Source of the DNA: Candidatus Latescibacterota bacterium
Lineage (GTDB): Bacteria; Latescibacterota; UBA2968
DNA length: 50,063 nt
Assembly: GCA_022821275.1 (NCBI GenBank)
Contig: JAJEDY010000067.1
Location: 111,958-162,020, forward strand
Direction: 5' to 3'
In this document: positions 33,859-43,250 of the stretch, one piece after another
Layout: every line of letters begins with the position of its first letter
Position numbering within the stretch: the stretch's first letter is position 1
Notes under the pieces: generated by a model
Seen by the model: only the letters and a program-made list of their open reading frames with translations
The model's database searches: none
What the model was told of the DNA's origin: nothing
Translations under genes and position numbers: made by a program

Positions 33859-34281
33859 ATGCTATTCAAAAAACAACCCAAAATTGGCCGCGAAGCCATG
33901 TTCAAATCCAAACCCGTTCGCAACAACCAGGTCGAATGGGAAAAAAACGACGATGGCGAGATCCACGTCACCCTTACCCGTGGCGATTCGTGGAAAGTGC
34001 GCGCGCTATCTAAACTGTTTTGGATTCCCCAACAAAAAACACTGGTACTAGACGAAATTGGCGCACAGGTCTGGGATATGTGCGACGGGCGCACAACCGT
34101 CGAAGCCATCATCAGACGCCTGAGCAAAACCCACCAACTCAATGTAAAAGAAGCCGAAATATCCCTGCTCGCCTATCTCAAAAAGCTCGGACAAAAAGGG
34201 CTACTCGGCTTTGCCGTTGCCAAAAAAGACCTGCCCGGCAGCAAGCGTCGCAGGCGTGCCAGTGGCAAGGCCTGGGGATAG
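33859..34281 (+). CDS. Stand-alone PqqD-like protein (RRE fold)
   Basis: 140 residues from ATG 33859 with GCGGAG upstream. The PqqD pattern covers about 40-125: WKVRALSKLFWIPQQKTLVLDEIGAQVWDMCDGRTTVEAIIRRLS, LNVKEAEISLLAYLKKLGQKGLL. PqqD domains bind precursor peptides or present metabolites to partner enzymes, usually a radical SAM protein (PqqE). No PqqA, PqqE or other maturase is near. The C-terminus is rich in basic residues (SKRRRRASGK). Partner and purpose are unknown; the unknown protein encoded just upstream is the most likely partner. Confidence 0.82.
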   Translation: MLFKKQPKIGREAMFKSKPVRNNQVEWEKNDDGEIHVTLTRGDSWKVRALSKLFWIPQQKTLVLDEIGAQVWDMCDGRTTVEAIIRRLSKTHQLNVKEAEISLLAYLKKLGQKGLLGFAVAKKDLPGSKRRRRASGKAWG

Positions 34282-34371
34282 TAATAGGGTTAAATTACCT
34301 TCAGGATTTTTACAGCCTCTAATATGTTACTTTACAACAAATTATTTTTTTGTTTTTTTATATTTTTAATC

Positions 34372-34400
34372 TTGACATTTTTGTATGCTTAAGGTAAGTT
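34372..34400 (+). promoter_or_regulatory. Probable promoter of the suf operon
   Basis: TTGACA (34372-34377), 17 bases, TAAGTT (34395-34400), in an AT-rich region. The -10 box is poor, as expected for an activated or repressed promoter. TGCTTAAGGTAAG around it could be bound by the Rrf2 regulator of the operon, but no dyad is certain. Confidence 0.5.
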
Positions 34401-34443
34401 TGCCATTGCACGGCTACTTTTTTGACCTCAAAAGGAGTGTACA

Positions 34444-35913
34444 ATGAGTTCACAAGCCCGGGAACTTGAAACGCTCGCAACGAGTGATTACAAATTTGGA
34501 TGGGTGACAGACATCGAGCAGGAATCTGCCCCGCCAGGTCTGAATGAAGACATTATTCGATTTATATCAGAGAAAAAAAATGAACCCGACTGGCTGCTCG
34601 AATGGCGCTTAAAAGCCTATCGCCACTGGCTGACCATGACAGACCCACTCAAACGCAAAAAAAGCGAACAGTGGGCTATGGTTACCTATCCCGATATCGA
34701 CTATCAAAGCATCGTGTATTACGCAGCACCGAAAAACGCAGGCGATGGTCCCGCAAGCCTGGACGAAGTCGATCCCGAACTGCTCGCCACCTATGAAAAA
34801 CTCGGCATCCCCCTCGAAGAGCAAAAAATGCTCGCCGGTGTCGCTGTCGATGCGGTCTTTGACAGCGTCTCAGTCGCCACCACCTTTAAGGAAACGCTCG
34901 CCGAAGCAGGCGTTATCTTTTGCTCTTTTTCGGAAGCCGTACAAGATCATCCCGATCTCGTGCGCCAATATCTCGGTTCTGTCGTCCCCCACACCGACAA
35001 TTATTTTGCCGCCCTCAACTCGGCTGTCTTTAGCGATGGGTCCTTCTGCTATATCCCCAAAGGCGTGCGCTGCCCCATGGAATTATCGACTTATTTCCGC
35101 ATCAACGCCGCCAACACCGGGCAATTTGAGCGCACGCTCGTCATCGCCGAAGAAGGTGCTTATGTATCGTATTTGGAAGGTTGTACGGCGCCAATGCGCG
35201 ATGAAAACCAGCTTCACGCAGCCGTGGTCGAACTCGTCGCGCTCGACAATGCACAGATCAAATACTCCACCGTCCAGAACTGGTATCCCGGCGACATAGA
35301 CGGCAAGGGAGGCATCTACAACTTTGTCACCAAACGCGGCGCCTGCCGGGGCGCAAATTCCAAAATCTCATGGACACAGGTCGAAACCGGATCGGCCATC
35401 ACCTGGAAATATCCCAGTTGCATTCTTCAAGGCGACAACTCGGTGGGCGAATTTTACTCTGTCGCCGTCACCTCTCTCAAACAACAGGCGGACACAGGCA
35501 CAAAAATGATCCACATTGGCAAAAACACCCGAAGTACCGTCATCTCCAAAGGCATATCCGCCCTGCTCGGACAAAACACCTATCGCGGTGCCGTACAGGT
35601 GCTCAAAGGCGCGCACAACGCCAGAAACTTTACCCAATGCGACTCCATGCTCATCGGCGACCAGTGCGGTGCGCACACCTTTCCCTATATCGACGTGCGC
35701 AACCCATCCGCGCAGGTCGAGCACGAAGCCACCACATCCAAAATTGGCGAAGACCAGATCTTCTATTGCAACCAGCGCGGCATCTCCACAGAAGACGCTG
35801 TCTCAATGATCGTCAACGGCTTCTGCAAAGAAGTTCTCGCAGAATTGCCCATGGAATTTGCAGTCGAAGCCCAGAAGTTGCTCGGCATCAGTCTTGAAGG
35901 CAGCGTCGGTTAG
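34444..35913 (+). CDS. sufB: Fe-S cluster assembly scaffold SufB
   Basis: 489 residues, ATG behind AAAAGGAGTGTACA. SufB forms with SufC and SufD the scaffold on which clusters are built in the cytosol. Signatures: [99 protein letters not shown], and [38 protein letters not shown]. First gene of an eight-gene suf operon. Length and sequence are as expected. Confidence 0.98.
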   Translation: MSSQARELETLATSDYKFGWVTDIEQESAPPGLNEDIIRFISEKKNEPDWLLEWRLKAYRHWLTMTDPLKRKKSEQWAMVTYPDIDYQSIVYYAAPKNAGDGPASLDEVDPELLATYEKLGIPLEEQKMLAGVAVDAVFDSVSVATTFKETLAEAGVIFCSFSEAVQDHPDLVRQYLGSVVPHTDNYFAALNSAVFSDGSFCYIPKGVRCPMELSTYFRINAANTGQFERTLVIAEEGAYVSYLEGCTAPMRDENQLHAAVVELVALDNAQIKYSTVQNWYPGDIDGKGGIYNFVTKRGACRGANSKISWTQVETGSAITWKYPSCILQGDNSVGEFYSVAVTSLKQQADTGTKMIHIGKNTRSTVISKGISALLGQNTYRGAVQVLKGAHNARNFTQCDSMLIGDQCGAHTFPYIDVRNPSAQVEHEATTSKIGEDQIFYCNQRGISTEDAVSMIVNGFCKEVLAELPMEFAVEAQKLLGISLEGSVG

Positions 35914-35934
35914 ATCACACTCTAAGGAAATAAC

Positions 35935-36696
35935 ATGCTCGAAATTCGGAATCTGCACGCAGGTGTGGAAGGCGCGGAAATTCTCCACGGCATCGACCTC
36001 GCGGTCAACGCGGGAGAAATCCACGCCATTATGGGACCCAACGGGTCGGGCAAAAGCACATTGGCCCAGGTACTCGCGGGTCACGAAGCCTATAGCGTTA
36101 CAGAAGGCGAAGTCATCTACGAAGGCCAGGACCTGCTCGATATGGACCCGGATGAACGCGCAGTTCATGGCGTCTTCCTCGCCTTTCAGTATCCAGTAGA
36201 AATACCCGGTGTCAACAGCGCGTACTTCTTGCGCACAGCACTCAACGCCCTTCGAACGGCCAGAGATGAAGAAGAAGTCGATGCCATAGACTTTCTCACA
36301 CTGATTCGCGACAAACTCAAACTGGTTGAAATGGACGAAAAATTCCTCAAACGTTCGGTCAACGAGGGCTTTTCCGGCGGGGAAAAAAAGCGCCATGAAA
36401 TTCTGCAAATGGCCGTTTTAGAACCCCGCCTCGCCATACTCGACGAAACCGATTCTGGACTCGATATCGACGCCCTGCGCATTGTTGCCAACGGCGTCAA
36501 TACACTCTACAGCGCGGACAAAGCGACCATTGTGGTCACGCACTATCAGCGCTTGCTCAACAACATCGTGCCCGACTTCGTCCACGTCATGCTCGACGGA
36601 CGCATCGTGCAATCGGGCGACAAAACACTCGCCCTGGAATTGGAAGAAAAAGGCTATGACTGGATCAAAGAAGAACACGCGACACACAGCGTCTAA
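35935..36696 (+). CDS. sufC: Fe-S cluster assembly ATPase SufC
   Basis: 253 residues, ATG behind TAAGGAAATAAC. ABC-type ATPase of the SufBCD complex: Walker [10 protein letters not shown], signature [15 protein letters not shown], Walker [13 protein letters not shown], and the switch His in VVTHYQR. Its end overlaps the start of sufD. Confidence 0.98.
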   Translation: MLEIRNLHAGVEGAEILHGIDLAVNAGEIHAIMGPNGSGKSTLAQVLAGHEAYSVTEGEVIYEGQDLLDMDPDERAVHGVFLAFQYPVEIPGVNSAYFLRTALNALRTARDEEEVDAIDFLTLIRDKLKLVEMDEKFLKRSVNEGFSGGEKKRHEILQMAVLEPRLAILDETDSGLDIDALRIVANGVNTLYSADKATIVVTHYQRLLNNIVPDFVHVMLDGRIVQSGDKTLALELEEKGYDWIKEEHATHSV

Positions 36697-37981
36697 TCAC
36701 ACATCCTGGGTTCAAAAATTTGAATCGGGCCTCAACGGTCAATCATTGCGCGCATTGCGCCAACGAGCAATAGCCGACTTTGACCGCCTGGGATATCCCA
36801 CCACCGCAGATGAAGCCTGGAAAAGCGTGAATCCCTCAGCGCTCATCAGAACCGATTTTGAACCTGCAGCCCCTGCCTCCCTTGCAGATGCAGAACTCGA
36901 ACCCTTCACCTATCCCGACCTGCAAGGCATCCACCTCGTATTCGTAAATGGGCACTACGCGCCAGAACACACATCTGACATACCAGAAGGCATAAACATC
37001 GCCAACCTCGCCGATGTTTACGATCAGCCACTCGTCAAAGCGCACCTGGGAAAACTCGCACAAACCACAGATTTGGCCTTCACCGCCCTCAACACGGCAT
37101 TCATGCGCGATGGCGTATTCATTCACGTTCAGCCAAATGTCGCAGTTGAAACCCCCGTGCATATCCTCTTTATCACAACCGCGTCAGAAATCCCCACAAT
37201 ATCTCATCCGCGCAACCTGATCATCGCGGATGAGAACAGTCAGCTTTCACTTGTTGAAACCTATGCGGGAACGGGCACAGAGACTTATTTCACCAATGCA
37301 GTCACAGAAATCATCGCCCGCGACAATGCCAGCGTGGATTGTATCCGCCTCGAATTGCAGGGCACAGCGGGTTTGCACGTCGCAAATTTTCAAGCCCAAC
37401 TCGGGCGCAACAGCAGAATGACCTTTCACGATTTTACACTCGGCGGGGCATTTGTTCGCAATGACGTAAACGCGTACATGCGCGGCGAAGGCAGTGAAGC
37501 CACCGTCAACGGATTTTATGCCCTCGAAGGATCCCAACACGTCGATAACTATACCCTGCTTGAGCACGCCGAACCCCATTGCCCCAGTCACGAGCTCTAC
37601 AAAGGGATTTTGGGAGGATCATCTCGCGCGATTTTTAGGGGAAAAATTCACGTACATCAAAAAGCGCAACACACCGATGCCTACCAGCAAAACGAAAATA
37701 TTCTGCTCTCGGACAATGCGCGCGTCAACACCAAACCCCAACTCGAAATCTACGCCGACGAAGTCAAGTGTTCCCATGGCGCCACAATAGGCCAACTCGA
37801 CGAAAACGCGCTCTTTTACCTGCAAGCGCGCGGCATTCCCAAAGCCGAGGCAAAGCGGATCTTACTCCGCGCTTTTGCCGATGATATTATCGGGCGCGTG
37901 ACCCTTGCCCCCGTGCGGTCACACCTCAGCGACTTAATCGACACCCGCCTCGAACACATCGACGCAAAGGACACGGCATGA
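36656..37981 (+). CDS. sufD: Fe-S cluster assembly protein SufD
   Basis: 441 residues from ATG 36656, inside the end of sufC (41-base overlap), with TGGAAG nine bases upstream. The conserved part begins just after ([43 protein letters not shown]), and no other in-frame ATG fits, so this or a nearby non-ATG start is used. Family segments: [82 protein letters not shown] and [26 protein letters not shown]. Partner of SufB. Confidence 0.96.
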   Translation: MTGSKKNTRHTASNHTSWVQKFESGLNGQSLRALRQRAIADFDRLGYPTTADEAWKSVNPSALIRTDFEPAAPASLADAELEPFTYPDLQGIHLVFVNGHYAPEHTSDIPEGINIANLADVYDQPLVKAHLGKLAQTTDLAFTALNTAFMRDGVFIHVQPNVAVETPVHILFITTASEIPTISHPRNLIIADENSQLSLVETYAGTGTETYFTNAVTEIIARDNASVDCIRLELQGTAGLHVANFQAQLGRNSRMTFHDFTLGGAFVRNDVNAYMRGEGSEATVNGFYALEGSQHVDNYTLLEHAEPHCPSHELYKGILGGSSRAIFRGKIHVHQKAQHTDAYQQNENILLSDNARVNTKPQLEIYADEVKCSHGATIGQLDENALFYLQARGIPKAEAKRILLRAFADDIIGRVTLAPVRSHLSDLIDTRLEHIDAKDTA

Positions 37982-39258
37982 ATTCGCCTCTGGACATATT
38001 AACACTTCAACCGCCCGAACCCGTCGCGCGTCCGGCACAGCCTTTTGATGTGCGCCGCATTCGCGCGGACTTTCCCATTTTGGGCCAACAAGTGCAGGGT
38101 CGGCCGCTCGTGTACCTCGACAATGGCGCCACAGCGCAAAAACCCCGCGCGGTCATCGATGCCCTCTCGCATTATTACACCGATCAGAATGCCAATGTAC
38201 ACAGAGGCGTACACCACCTTTCGCAAGTAGCGACCGACGCTTATGAAGCCGCCAGAAGAAAAGTGGCGACCTTTATCAACGCGGCCTCAGACAGAGAAAT
38301 CATCTTTGTGCGCGGAACCACCGAAGGCATCAACCTCATCGCACAAACCTTTGGACGCGAGCAAATTGGCGAGGGCGACGAAATCATCATCACCGAAATG
38401 GAACACCATTCCAACATCGTTCCCTGGTGGATGCTCTGTCGAGAAAAGGGAGCCAAACTGCGCGTCATCCCCATGAACGACCGGGGCGAACTCTGTTTGG
38501 ACACGTATCAAACCCTTTTCTCCTCGCGCACAAAACTCGTCTCCGTCGTACACATCTCCAATGTGCTCGGTACAGTCAATCCCGCGCGAGAAATCGTGCA
38601 AATCGCGCACGCACACGGCGTGCCCGCACATATCGATGGCGCACAGGCCGTGCCCCATCAGCGCGTGGATGTACGCGCCCTTGGCTGCGAATTCTATACC
38701 TTTTCTGGACACAAAATGTTTGCACCCACAGGCATTGGCGTCCTGTACGGCTGCGAAACATATCTCGATACCATGCCGCCCTATCAGGGTGGGGGCAGCA
38801 TGATCCAGAACGTTGATTTTGACAATATCACGTATGGAAATTTGCCCAACAAATTTGAAGCGGGAACGCCCAATATCGCGGGCAGTATTGGTCTGGGTGC
38901 CGCCATCGATTACCTCAACAGCATCGACTTTGATGGCGCGGCAAAATACGAAACCAATCTGCTGGAATACGCACACGACGCACTGCGCGGCGTGCCGGAC
39001 CTCAAATTGATCGGCACAGCCGAGCGCAAAGTAGGCGTGATCTCATTTACCCTCTCTGATATTCACCCCCACGACGTGGGCACCATTCTCGACCAGGCCG
39101 GCGTTGCGGTTCGCGCCGGGCACCACTGCGCGCAACCCATTATGAAACACTACGACATACCCGCAGCAACGCGCGCTTCCCTGGCATTTTACAACACGCG
39201 TGAAGACATTGACGCGCTGGTCTCTGGCCTTCACAGCGTGCGAAAGATTTTTGGCTGA
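37978..39258 (+). CDS. sufS: Cysteine desulfurase SufS
   Basis: 426 residues; start overlaps the sufD stop as ATGA. PLP enzyme that takes sulfur from cysteine for cluster building. Signatures: FPILGQQVQGRPLVYLDNGATAQKP, HRGVHHLSQVATDAYE, PLP lysine in TFSGHKMFAPTGIGVLYG, and the active-site Cys in RAGHHCAQPIM. A typical group II desulfurase whose persulfide is passed to SufU. Confidence 0.97.
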   Translation: MNSPLDILTLQPPEPVARPAQPFDVRRIRADFPILGQQVQGRPLVYLDNGATAQKPRAVIDALSHYYTDQNANVHRGVHHLSQVATDAYEAARRKVATFINAASDREIIFVRGTTEGINLIAQTFGREQIGEGDEIIITEMEHHSNIVPWWMLCREKGAKLRVIPMNDRGELCLDTYQTLFSSRTKLVSVVHISNVLGTVNPAREIVQIAHAHGVPAHIDGAQAVPHQRVDVRALGCEFYTFSGHKMFAPTGIGVLYGCETYLDTMPPYQGGGSMIQNVDFDNITYGNLPNKFEAGTPNIAGSIGLGAAIDYLNSIDFDGAAKYETNLLEYAHDALRGVPDLKLIGTAERKVGVISFTLSDIHPHDVGTILDQAGVAVRAGHHCAQPIMKHYDIPAATRASLAFYNTREDIDALVSGLHSVRKIFG

Positions 39259-39719
39259 TGTCAGATTTGCGCGAACTCTACCAGCAACTCATTCTGGATC
39301 ACAACAAAAATCCCAGAAATTTTCGCGTACTCGATCCAGCAGACCGCTTCGCCGAAGGCTACAATCCCCTCTGCGGAGATAAAGTGCAAATCTATCTCCA
39401 ACTCCACGGTGACCGCATAAACGACATTGGCTTTCAGGGGTCGGGATGCGCCATTTCCAAAGCATCGGCTTCCCTAATGACCGAAACCATCAAAGGCAAA
39501 ACCCTCGGCGAAACAGAAACCCATTTCAAAAACTTTCAAGCAATGCTCACCGATCCATCCAGCAATCTCGACCTCGACCAGATGGGCAAACTATTCGTTT
39601 TTGCCGGCGTACGCGACTATCCCACCCGCATCAAATGCGCGACCCTATCGTGGCACGCGCTCCGGGCAGCCATAGAAAATGTCCAAACGCCCATAACTAC
39701 AGAAAGAGATAACTCATGA
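39258..39719 (+). CDS. sufU: Sulfur transferase SufU
   Basis: 153 residues; overlaps the sufS stop by one base (TGATG). SufU accepts persulfide sulfur from SufS, with zinc-binding Cys39 (NPLCGD), Asp41, Cys64 (GSGCAIS) and Cys127 (RIKCATLSWHAL). The insertion and spacing fit SufU rather than IscU. Together with SufS and no SufE this is the Gram-positive-type arrangement. Confidence 0.95.
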   Translation: MSDLRELYQQLILDHNKNPRNFRVLDPADRFAEGYNPLCGDKVQIYLQLHGDRINDIGFQGSGCAISKASASLMTETIKGKTLGETETHFKNFQAMLTDPSSNLDLDQMGKLFVFAGVRDYPTRIKCATLSWHALRAAIENVQTPITTERDNS

Positions 39720-40156
39720 GCCTCCTGAACATCTTTCGCAAAGACACAGATGCACCATCCAACGATGAATCCGACCAGACTGGGGAAATTCACGATATTG
39801 AAGCGCCAGAATCGCCGCCCGAAAAACCCTCTCAGGAAGGCCCCATCGACACCGAAGCCGTAAAAGAAGAAATCGTAAAAGCATTCAAAACAGTATATGA
39901 TCCAGAAATCCCCGTTGACATTTACGAACTGGGCCTCATCTACGAGATCAAAGTCGAAGAAGATGGCAATACCTACGTTCAAATGACACTCACGGCACCC
40001 AATTGTCCCGCCGCGGGTATCTTACCCGGACAGATCGAATCCGCAGCCCGATCTGTCGAAGGCGTTTACGATGTCAAACTCGACCTCGTATTCGATCCTC
40101 CCTGGACGCCAGAACGCATGTCAGAAGCGGCCAAACTCGAACTGGGCCTGTTTTGA
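39716..40156 (+). CDS. sufT: SufT-like Fe-S cluster maturation protein (DUF59/MIP18)
   Basis: 146 residues, ATGA overlap with sufU. About 45 acidic, low-complexity residues precede a DUF59 domain: YDPEIPVDIYELGLIYEI, LTAPNCPAAGILP (Cys97), and LVFDPPWTPERMSEAAKLELGL. SufT helps load clusters on target proteins. The disordered N-terminal extension is longer than in most SufT proteins. Confidence 0.93.
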   Translation: MSLLNIFRKDTDAPSNDESDQTGEIHDIEAPESPPEKPSQEGPIDTEAVKEEIVKAFKTVYDPEIPVDIYELGLIYEIKVEEDGNTYVQMTLTAPNCPAAGILPGQIESAARSVEGVYDVKLDLVFDPPWTPERMSEAAKLELGLF

Positions 40157-40190
40157 CAGTGCCTCTTACTCGAAAGAAAAAGGTTCTTTT

Positions 40191-40673
40191 ATGAAATTGA
40201 GCACACAAGAAGAATACGGCCTTCGCTGTCTCATGCAGGTAGCACAACGCGCATCTGAAACCGGTGGCAGCATTTCGATTCCCGAGATCAGCCGCGCCGA
40301 AGGATTATCCACCGCCCATGTCGGCAAACTCGTCCGCCTCTTGCGCCTGGGCGACCTCGTCGAAAGTGTGCGCGGTCAAGCCGGCGGGTATAAATTGGCT
40401 CGCCCCGCCAGTGAAATCCTGATCTCCGATGTACTCGGTGCCCTTGGCGACCCTTTCTTCAACGAAGACTTTTGTGACGAACACACCGGTTATGAAGCCT
40501 GCTGCACACATTCTGTCGATTGCTCAATTCGCTCCCTCTGGAACGCCATCCAATTTGTAGTTGACCAGATGCTCGACCGCATTACATTGCAAGACCTGAT
40601 GGGAGATGGACATCAGCTTGAAAATCATCTCGCACACAAAGCAGACGAACTCTTACAAGTCACAATGCCGTAA
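40191..40673 (+). CDS. Rrf2 family transcription regulator (IscR/SufR-like)
   Basis: 160 residues from ATG 40191 (AAAGG upstream). Winged helix with LSTQEEYGLRCLMQVAQRA, EISRAEGLSTAHVGKLVRLLRLGDLVESVRGQAGGYKLARPASEI, typical Rrf2. Cys95, Cys104/105 and Cys111 (FCDEHTGYEACCTHSVDC) could hold an Fe-S cluster, as in IscR. It lies inside the suf operon, 34 bases after sufT, and probably controls that operon in response to cluster supply. It is not at the head of the operon as iscR often is. Confidence 0.93.
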   Translation: MKLSTQEEYGLRCLMQVAQRASETGGSISIPEISRAEGLSTAHVGKLVRLLRLGDLVESVRGQAGGYKLARPASEILISDVLGALGDPFFNEDFCDEHTGYEACCTHSVDCSIRSLWNAIQFVVDQMLDRITLQDLMGDGHQLENHLAHKADELLQVTMP

Positions 40674-40692
40674 TTGACACAGGAGAAAATAC

Positions 40693-41277
40693 ATGGACAT
40701 CACCGTCACAGACGTTGCACAAGCAGAAATCACCCGCTTGATAAACGAGCAAGAACTGGTGATCACAGGCGTGCGAATAACCGCCGAAGCAACATCGCCC
40801 TTACAGGCCAACTACCGCCTCGCCTTTGTCGCCGAAGGACAGGACACCGACCGCGACACCACCATACCATACGACGGCTTCAAAATTTACATCGACGAAA
40901 ACAGCGTGCCTTATGCCCAGGACATCACACTCGATTTTGTCGATGGTCTGATGGGACGCGGCTTCAAAATTGACAACCCACACAAAGTGCCCCCGCACCT
41001 CAAAGGCAGTGTGGCCGAAAAAATCCAAATGGTAATCGACGAAAAAATCAACCCGGGCATTGCCGCACACGGCGGTCACGTATCCCTGATCGATGTAAAA
41101 GAAGACACGGCCTATCTTCAATTTGGCGGCGGATGCCAGGGCTGCGGGATGGTCGATGTCACCCTCAAACAGGGCGTGGAAGTCATGATCAAAGAAGCCG
41201 TTCCCGAAATTGCAAACATCCGCGATATCACAGACCACGCCGAAGGCACCAATCCGTATTATCAGACCACGCAATAA
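40693..41277 (+). CDS. nfuA: NfuA-type Fe-S carrier protein
   Basis: 194 residues. An N-terminal HesB/IscA-like domain (about 1-95, FVDGLMGRGFKIDNP) that lacks the three conserved cysteines is joined to a C-terminal NifU-like domain with Cys148-x-x-Cys151 (GGGCQGCGMVDVTLKQGVE), the NfuA layout. It carries [4Fe-4S] clusters to apo-proteins. Last gene of the suf operon; ends at a strong terminator. Confidence 0.95.
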   Translation: MDITVTDVAQAEITRLINEQELVITGVRITAEATSPLQANYRLAFVAEGQDTDRDTTIPYDGFKIYIDENSVPYAQDITLDFVDGLMGRGFKIDNPHKVPPHLKGSVAEKIQMVIDEKINPGIAAHGGHVSLIDVKEDTAYLQFGGGCQGCGMVDVTLKQGVEVMIKEAVPEIANIRDITDHAEGTNPYYQTTQ

Positions 41278-41306
41278 GACTCTGGATTTCACCTTTAAAA
41301 AAGCGC

Positions 41307-41347
41307 GTGCCCGATTCTCACATACAGAATCGGGCACTCTATTTTTT
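41307..41347 (+). terminator. Intrinsic terminator of the suf operon
   Basis: Perfect twelve-base stem GTGCCCGATTCT (41307-41318) / AGAATCGGGCAC (41326-41337), seven-base loop, then TCTATTTTTT. Confidence 0.92.
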
Positions 41348-41454
41348 ATGGCCAAGTTCCTCCAGCTAAAAAAAATTCCCTGAACCAAAACACACTTGCC
41401 GCGATACCTGTCTTATAAAGGACGTAGAAGTCCACCTGTAACTTACAATCTCAC

Positions 41455-42432
41455 ATGTCCCACATCACCGTCGAAAACCTCGTCAAAACCTTCCAAATCG
41501 CCCAGCGACAGCCCGGTGTGTGGGGCGCTCTGCGCGGCGTCATGCATCGCAACTACCGCCAGATAACCGCCCTTGACGGCATCTCCTTCGCCATTGAACC
41601 CGGTGAACTCATCGGTTACATCGGACCCAATGGCGCGGGCAAATCCACCACCGTCAAAGTATTGTCCGGCATCCTCGTTCCCGATACTGGACGCTGTGAA
41701 ATCCTCGGCCGCGTACCCTGGAAAGAACGCATCGCCCACGTCGCACACATCGGCGTAGTATTTGGACAACGCACACAATTGTGGTGGGACCTGCCCGTCA
41801 TCGAATCTTTCGATCTGCTCCGCGACATCTATCGCGTCGATCATCACCAATACGCGCAAACCCGCGATGAAATGATTGCCATCCTCGATCTCGAATCGCT
41901 ACTCGATATACCCGTGCGCCAGCTCAGCCTGGGCCAGCGCATGCGCTGTGACCTCGCCGCTGCCCTCATACATCGTCCATCAATCCTCTTTTTAGACGAA
42001 CCGACTATTGGCCTCGACGTCGTCTCCAAACTCGCCGTGCGCGACTTCATCAAACGCCTCAACCAGGAGCGCGATGTCACCGTCATCCTCACCACCCACG
42101 ACCTGGACGACATCGAAGCCCTCTGCACGCGGGTAATGGTCATAGGACAGGGCCAGATACTATCTGACGGCCCCCTCGAAAACCTTCGCGCCCGCGTCAC
42201 AACAGAGCGTCGCCTCATCGTCGATCTCGAAGGCACAGAAGACATCACCGACCCCGACGCTCATGTCGTATTGCGCGATGGACACCGCGTACATCTCACA
42301 TTTGATCCCGACCGCATTGCCACAGCAGATCTGATCGCCCGCATCACAGCGCAGCATCCCGTGCGCGACCTCTTTGTCGAAAACACGCCCATCGAAGAAA
42401 TCATCTCGCGTCTCTATGCCGAAAATCGCTAA
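41455..42432 (+). CDS. ABC-2 type exporter ATP-binding protein
   Basis: 325 residues. Walker A GPNGAGKSTTV, signature LSLGQRMRCDLAAAL (LSLGQ in place of LSGGQ), Walker B ILFLDEPTIGLD, His switch TTHDLDD. It has the longer ATPase form, COG4586-like, with GVWGALRGVMHRNYRQITALDGISF before the core and a C-terminal regulatory stretch. Works with the two permeases encoded next. No Shine-Dalgarno is obvious. Export substrate unknown. Confidence 0.94.
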   Translation: MSHITVENLVKTFQIAQRQPGVWGALRGVMHRNYRQITALDGISFAIEPGELIGYIGPNGAGKSTTVKVLSGILVPDTGRCEILGRVPWKERIAHVAHIGVVFGQRTQLWWDLPVIESFDLLRDIYRVDHHQYAQTRDEMIAILDLESLLDIPVRQLSLGQRMRCDLAAALIHRPSILFLDEPTIGLDVVSKLAVRDFIKRLNQERDVTVILTTHDLDDIEALCTRVMVIGQGQILSDGPLENLRARVTTERRLIVDLEGTEDITDPDAHVVLRDGHRVHLTFDPDRIATADLIARITAQHPVRDLFVENTPIEEIISRLYAENR

Positions 42433-43246
42433 TCACACATCATCACCGGCCATCAAATCCTACATAGCCGTTTTCTCCGCCAGATTTCGCACCCTCTTGC
42501 AATACCGCGCTGCGGCCTTCGCGGGATTCGGTACCCAGTTTTTCTGGGGCCTTATCCGCGTCATGATCTTTGAAGCCTTTTACAGATCGACAACGGCACC
42601 CCAACCCATGACCGCCGATGAAGTCATCACCTATATCTGGCTCGGCCAGGCATTTCTCGTTCTCATCCCCTATCAGGGTGCCGACCCCGACATACGCGCA
42701 ATGGTGCGTTCGGGCAACATCGTCTATGAACTCGTGCGCCCGACCAACCTGTATTTCTTCTGGTACAGCCGCGCCATAGCGCAGCGCACAGCGCCCGGCG
42801 TCTTCCGCGCCCTCCCCATGTTTATCATGGCCGGTCTTTTCTTCAACATGCAAATGCCCCCCAATATTCCAACTGCCTGCGCCTGGCTCGTATCGATGCT
42901 CTTCGCCGTCCTCATTAGCGCAGCCATCACCAATCTCCTGAACATCTCACTCTTATGGACCATATCTGGCGAAGGTCTGGGCCTGCTTCTGAGCAGTTTG
43001 ACCTGGCTCTTCAGCGGCATCATAATCCCCTTGCTCTTTTTTCCCGACTGGGCACAGGCAACCCTCAACATCCTCCCATTCCGATACATCCTGGACATCC
43101 CCTTCCGCTTCTACCTGGGCCACATCCCGCCAGAAGAAATCTGGTATCACCTGCCGTTTCAAATCACCTACCTGATTGCGCTGATCACTGCCGGGCATCT
43201 CATCCTCACCCGCGGTATTCGCCGCCTCGTCGCACAAGGAGGATAA
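42416..43246 (+). CDS. ABC-2 type permease (COG4587-like)
   Basis: 276 residues from ATG 42416, overlapping the ATPase gene by 17 bases; a start at 42374 would overlap more. Six membrane segments: about FRTLLQYRAAAFAGFGTQFFWGLIRVMIFEAFY at the start and LILTRGIRRLV at the end. The segment IRAMVRSGNIVYELVRPTNLYFFWYSRAIAQR is characteristic of these paired ABC-2 permeases. Forms one half of the exporter channel with the next protein. Confidence 0.9.
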   Translation: MPKIANHTSSPAIKSYIAVFSARFRTLLQYRAAAFAGFGTQFFWGLIRVMIFEAFYRSTTAPQPMTADEVITYIWLGQAFLVLIPYQGADPDIRAMVRSGNIVYELVRPTNLYFFWYSRAIAQRTAPGVFRALPMFIMAGLFFNMQMPPNIPTACAWLVSMLFAVLISAAITNLLNISLLWTISGEGLGLLLSSLTWLFSGIIIPLLFFPDWAQATLNILPFRYILDIPFRFYLGHIPPEEIWYHLPFQITYLIALITAGHLILTRGIRRLVAQGG

Positions 43247-43250
43247 CGCA

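Noticed and set aside
41396-41419. Promoter TTGCCG/TATAAA for the ABC exporter
   Set aside because: Spacing is only 12 bases, too short for sigma-70.
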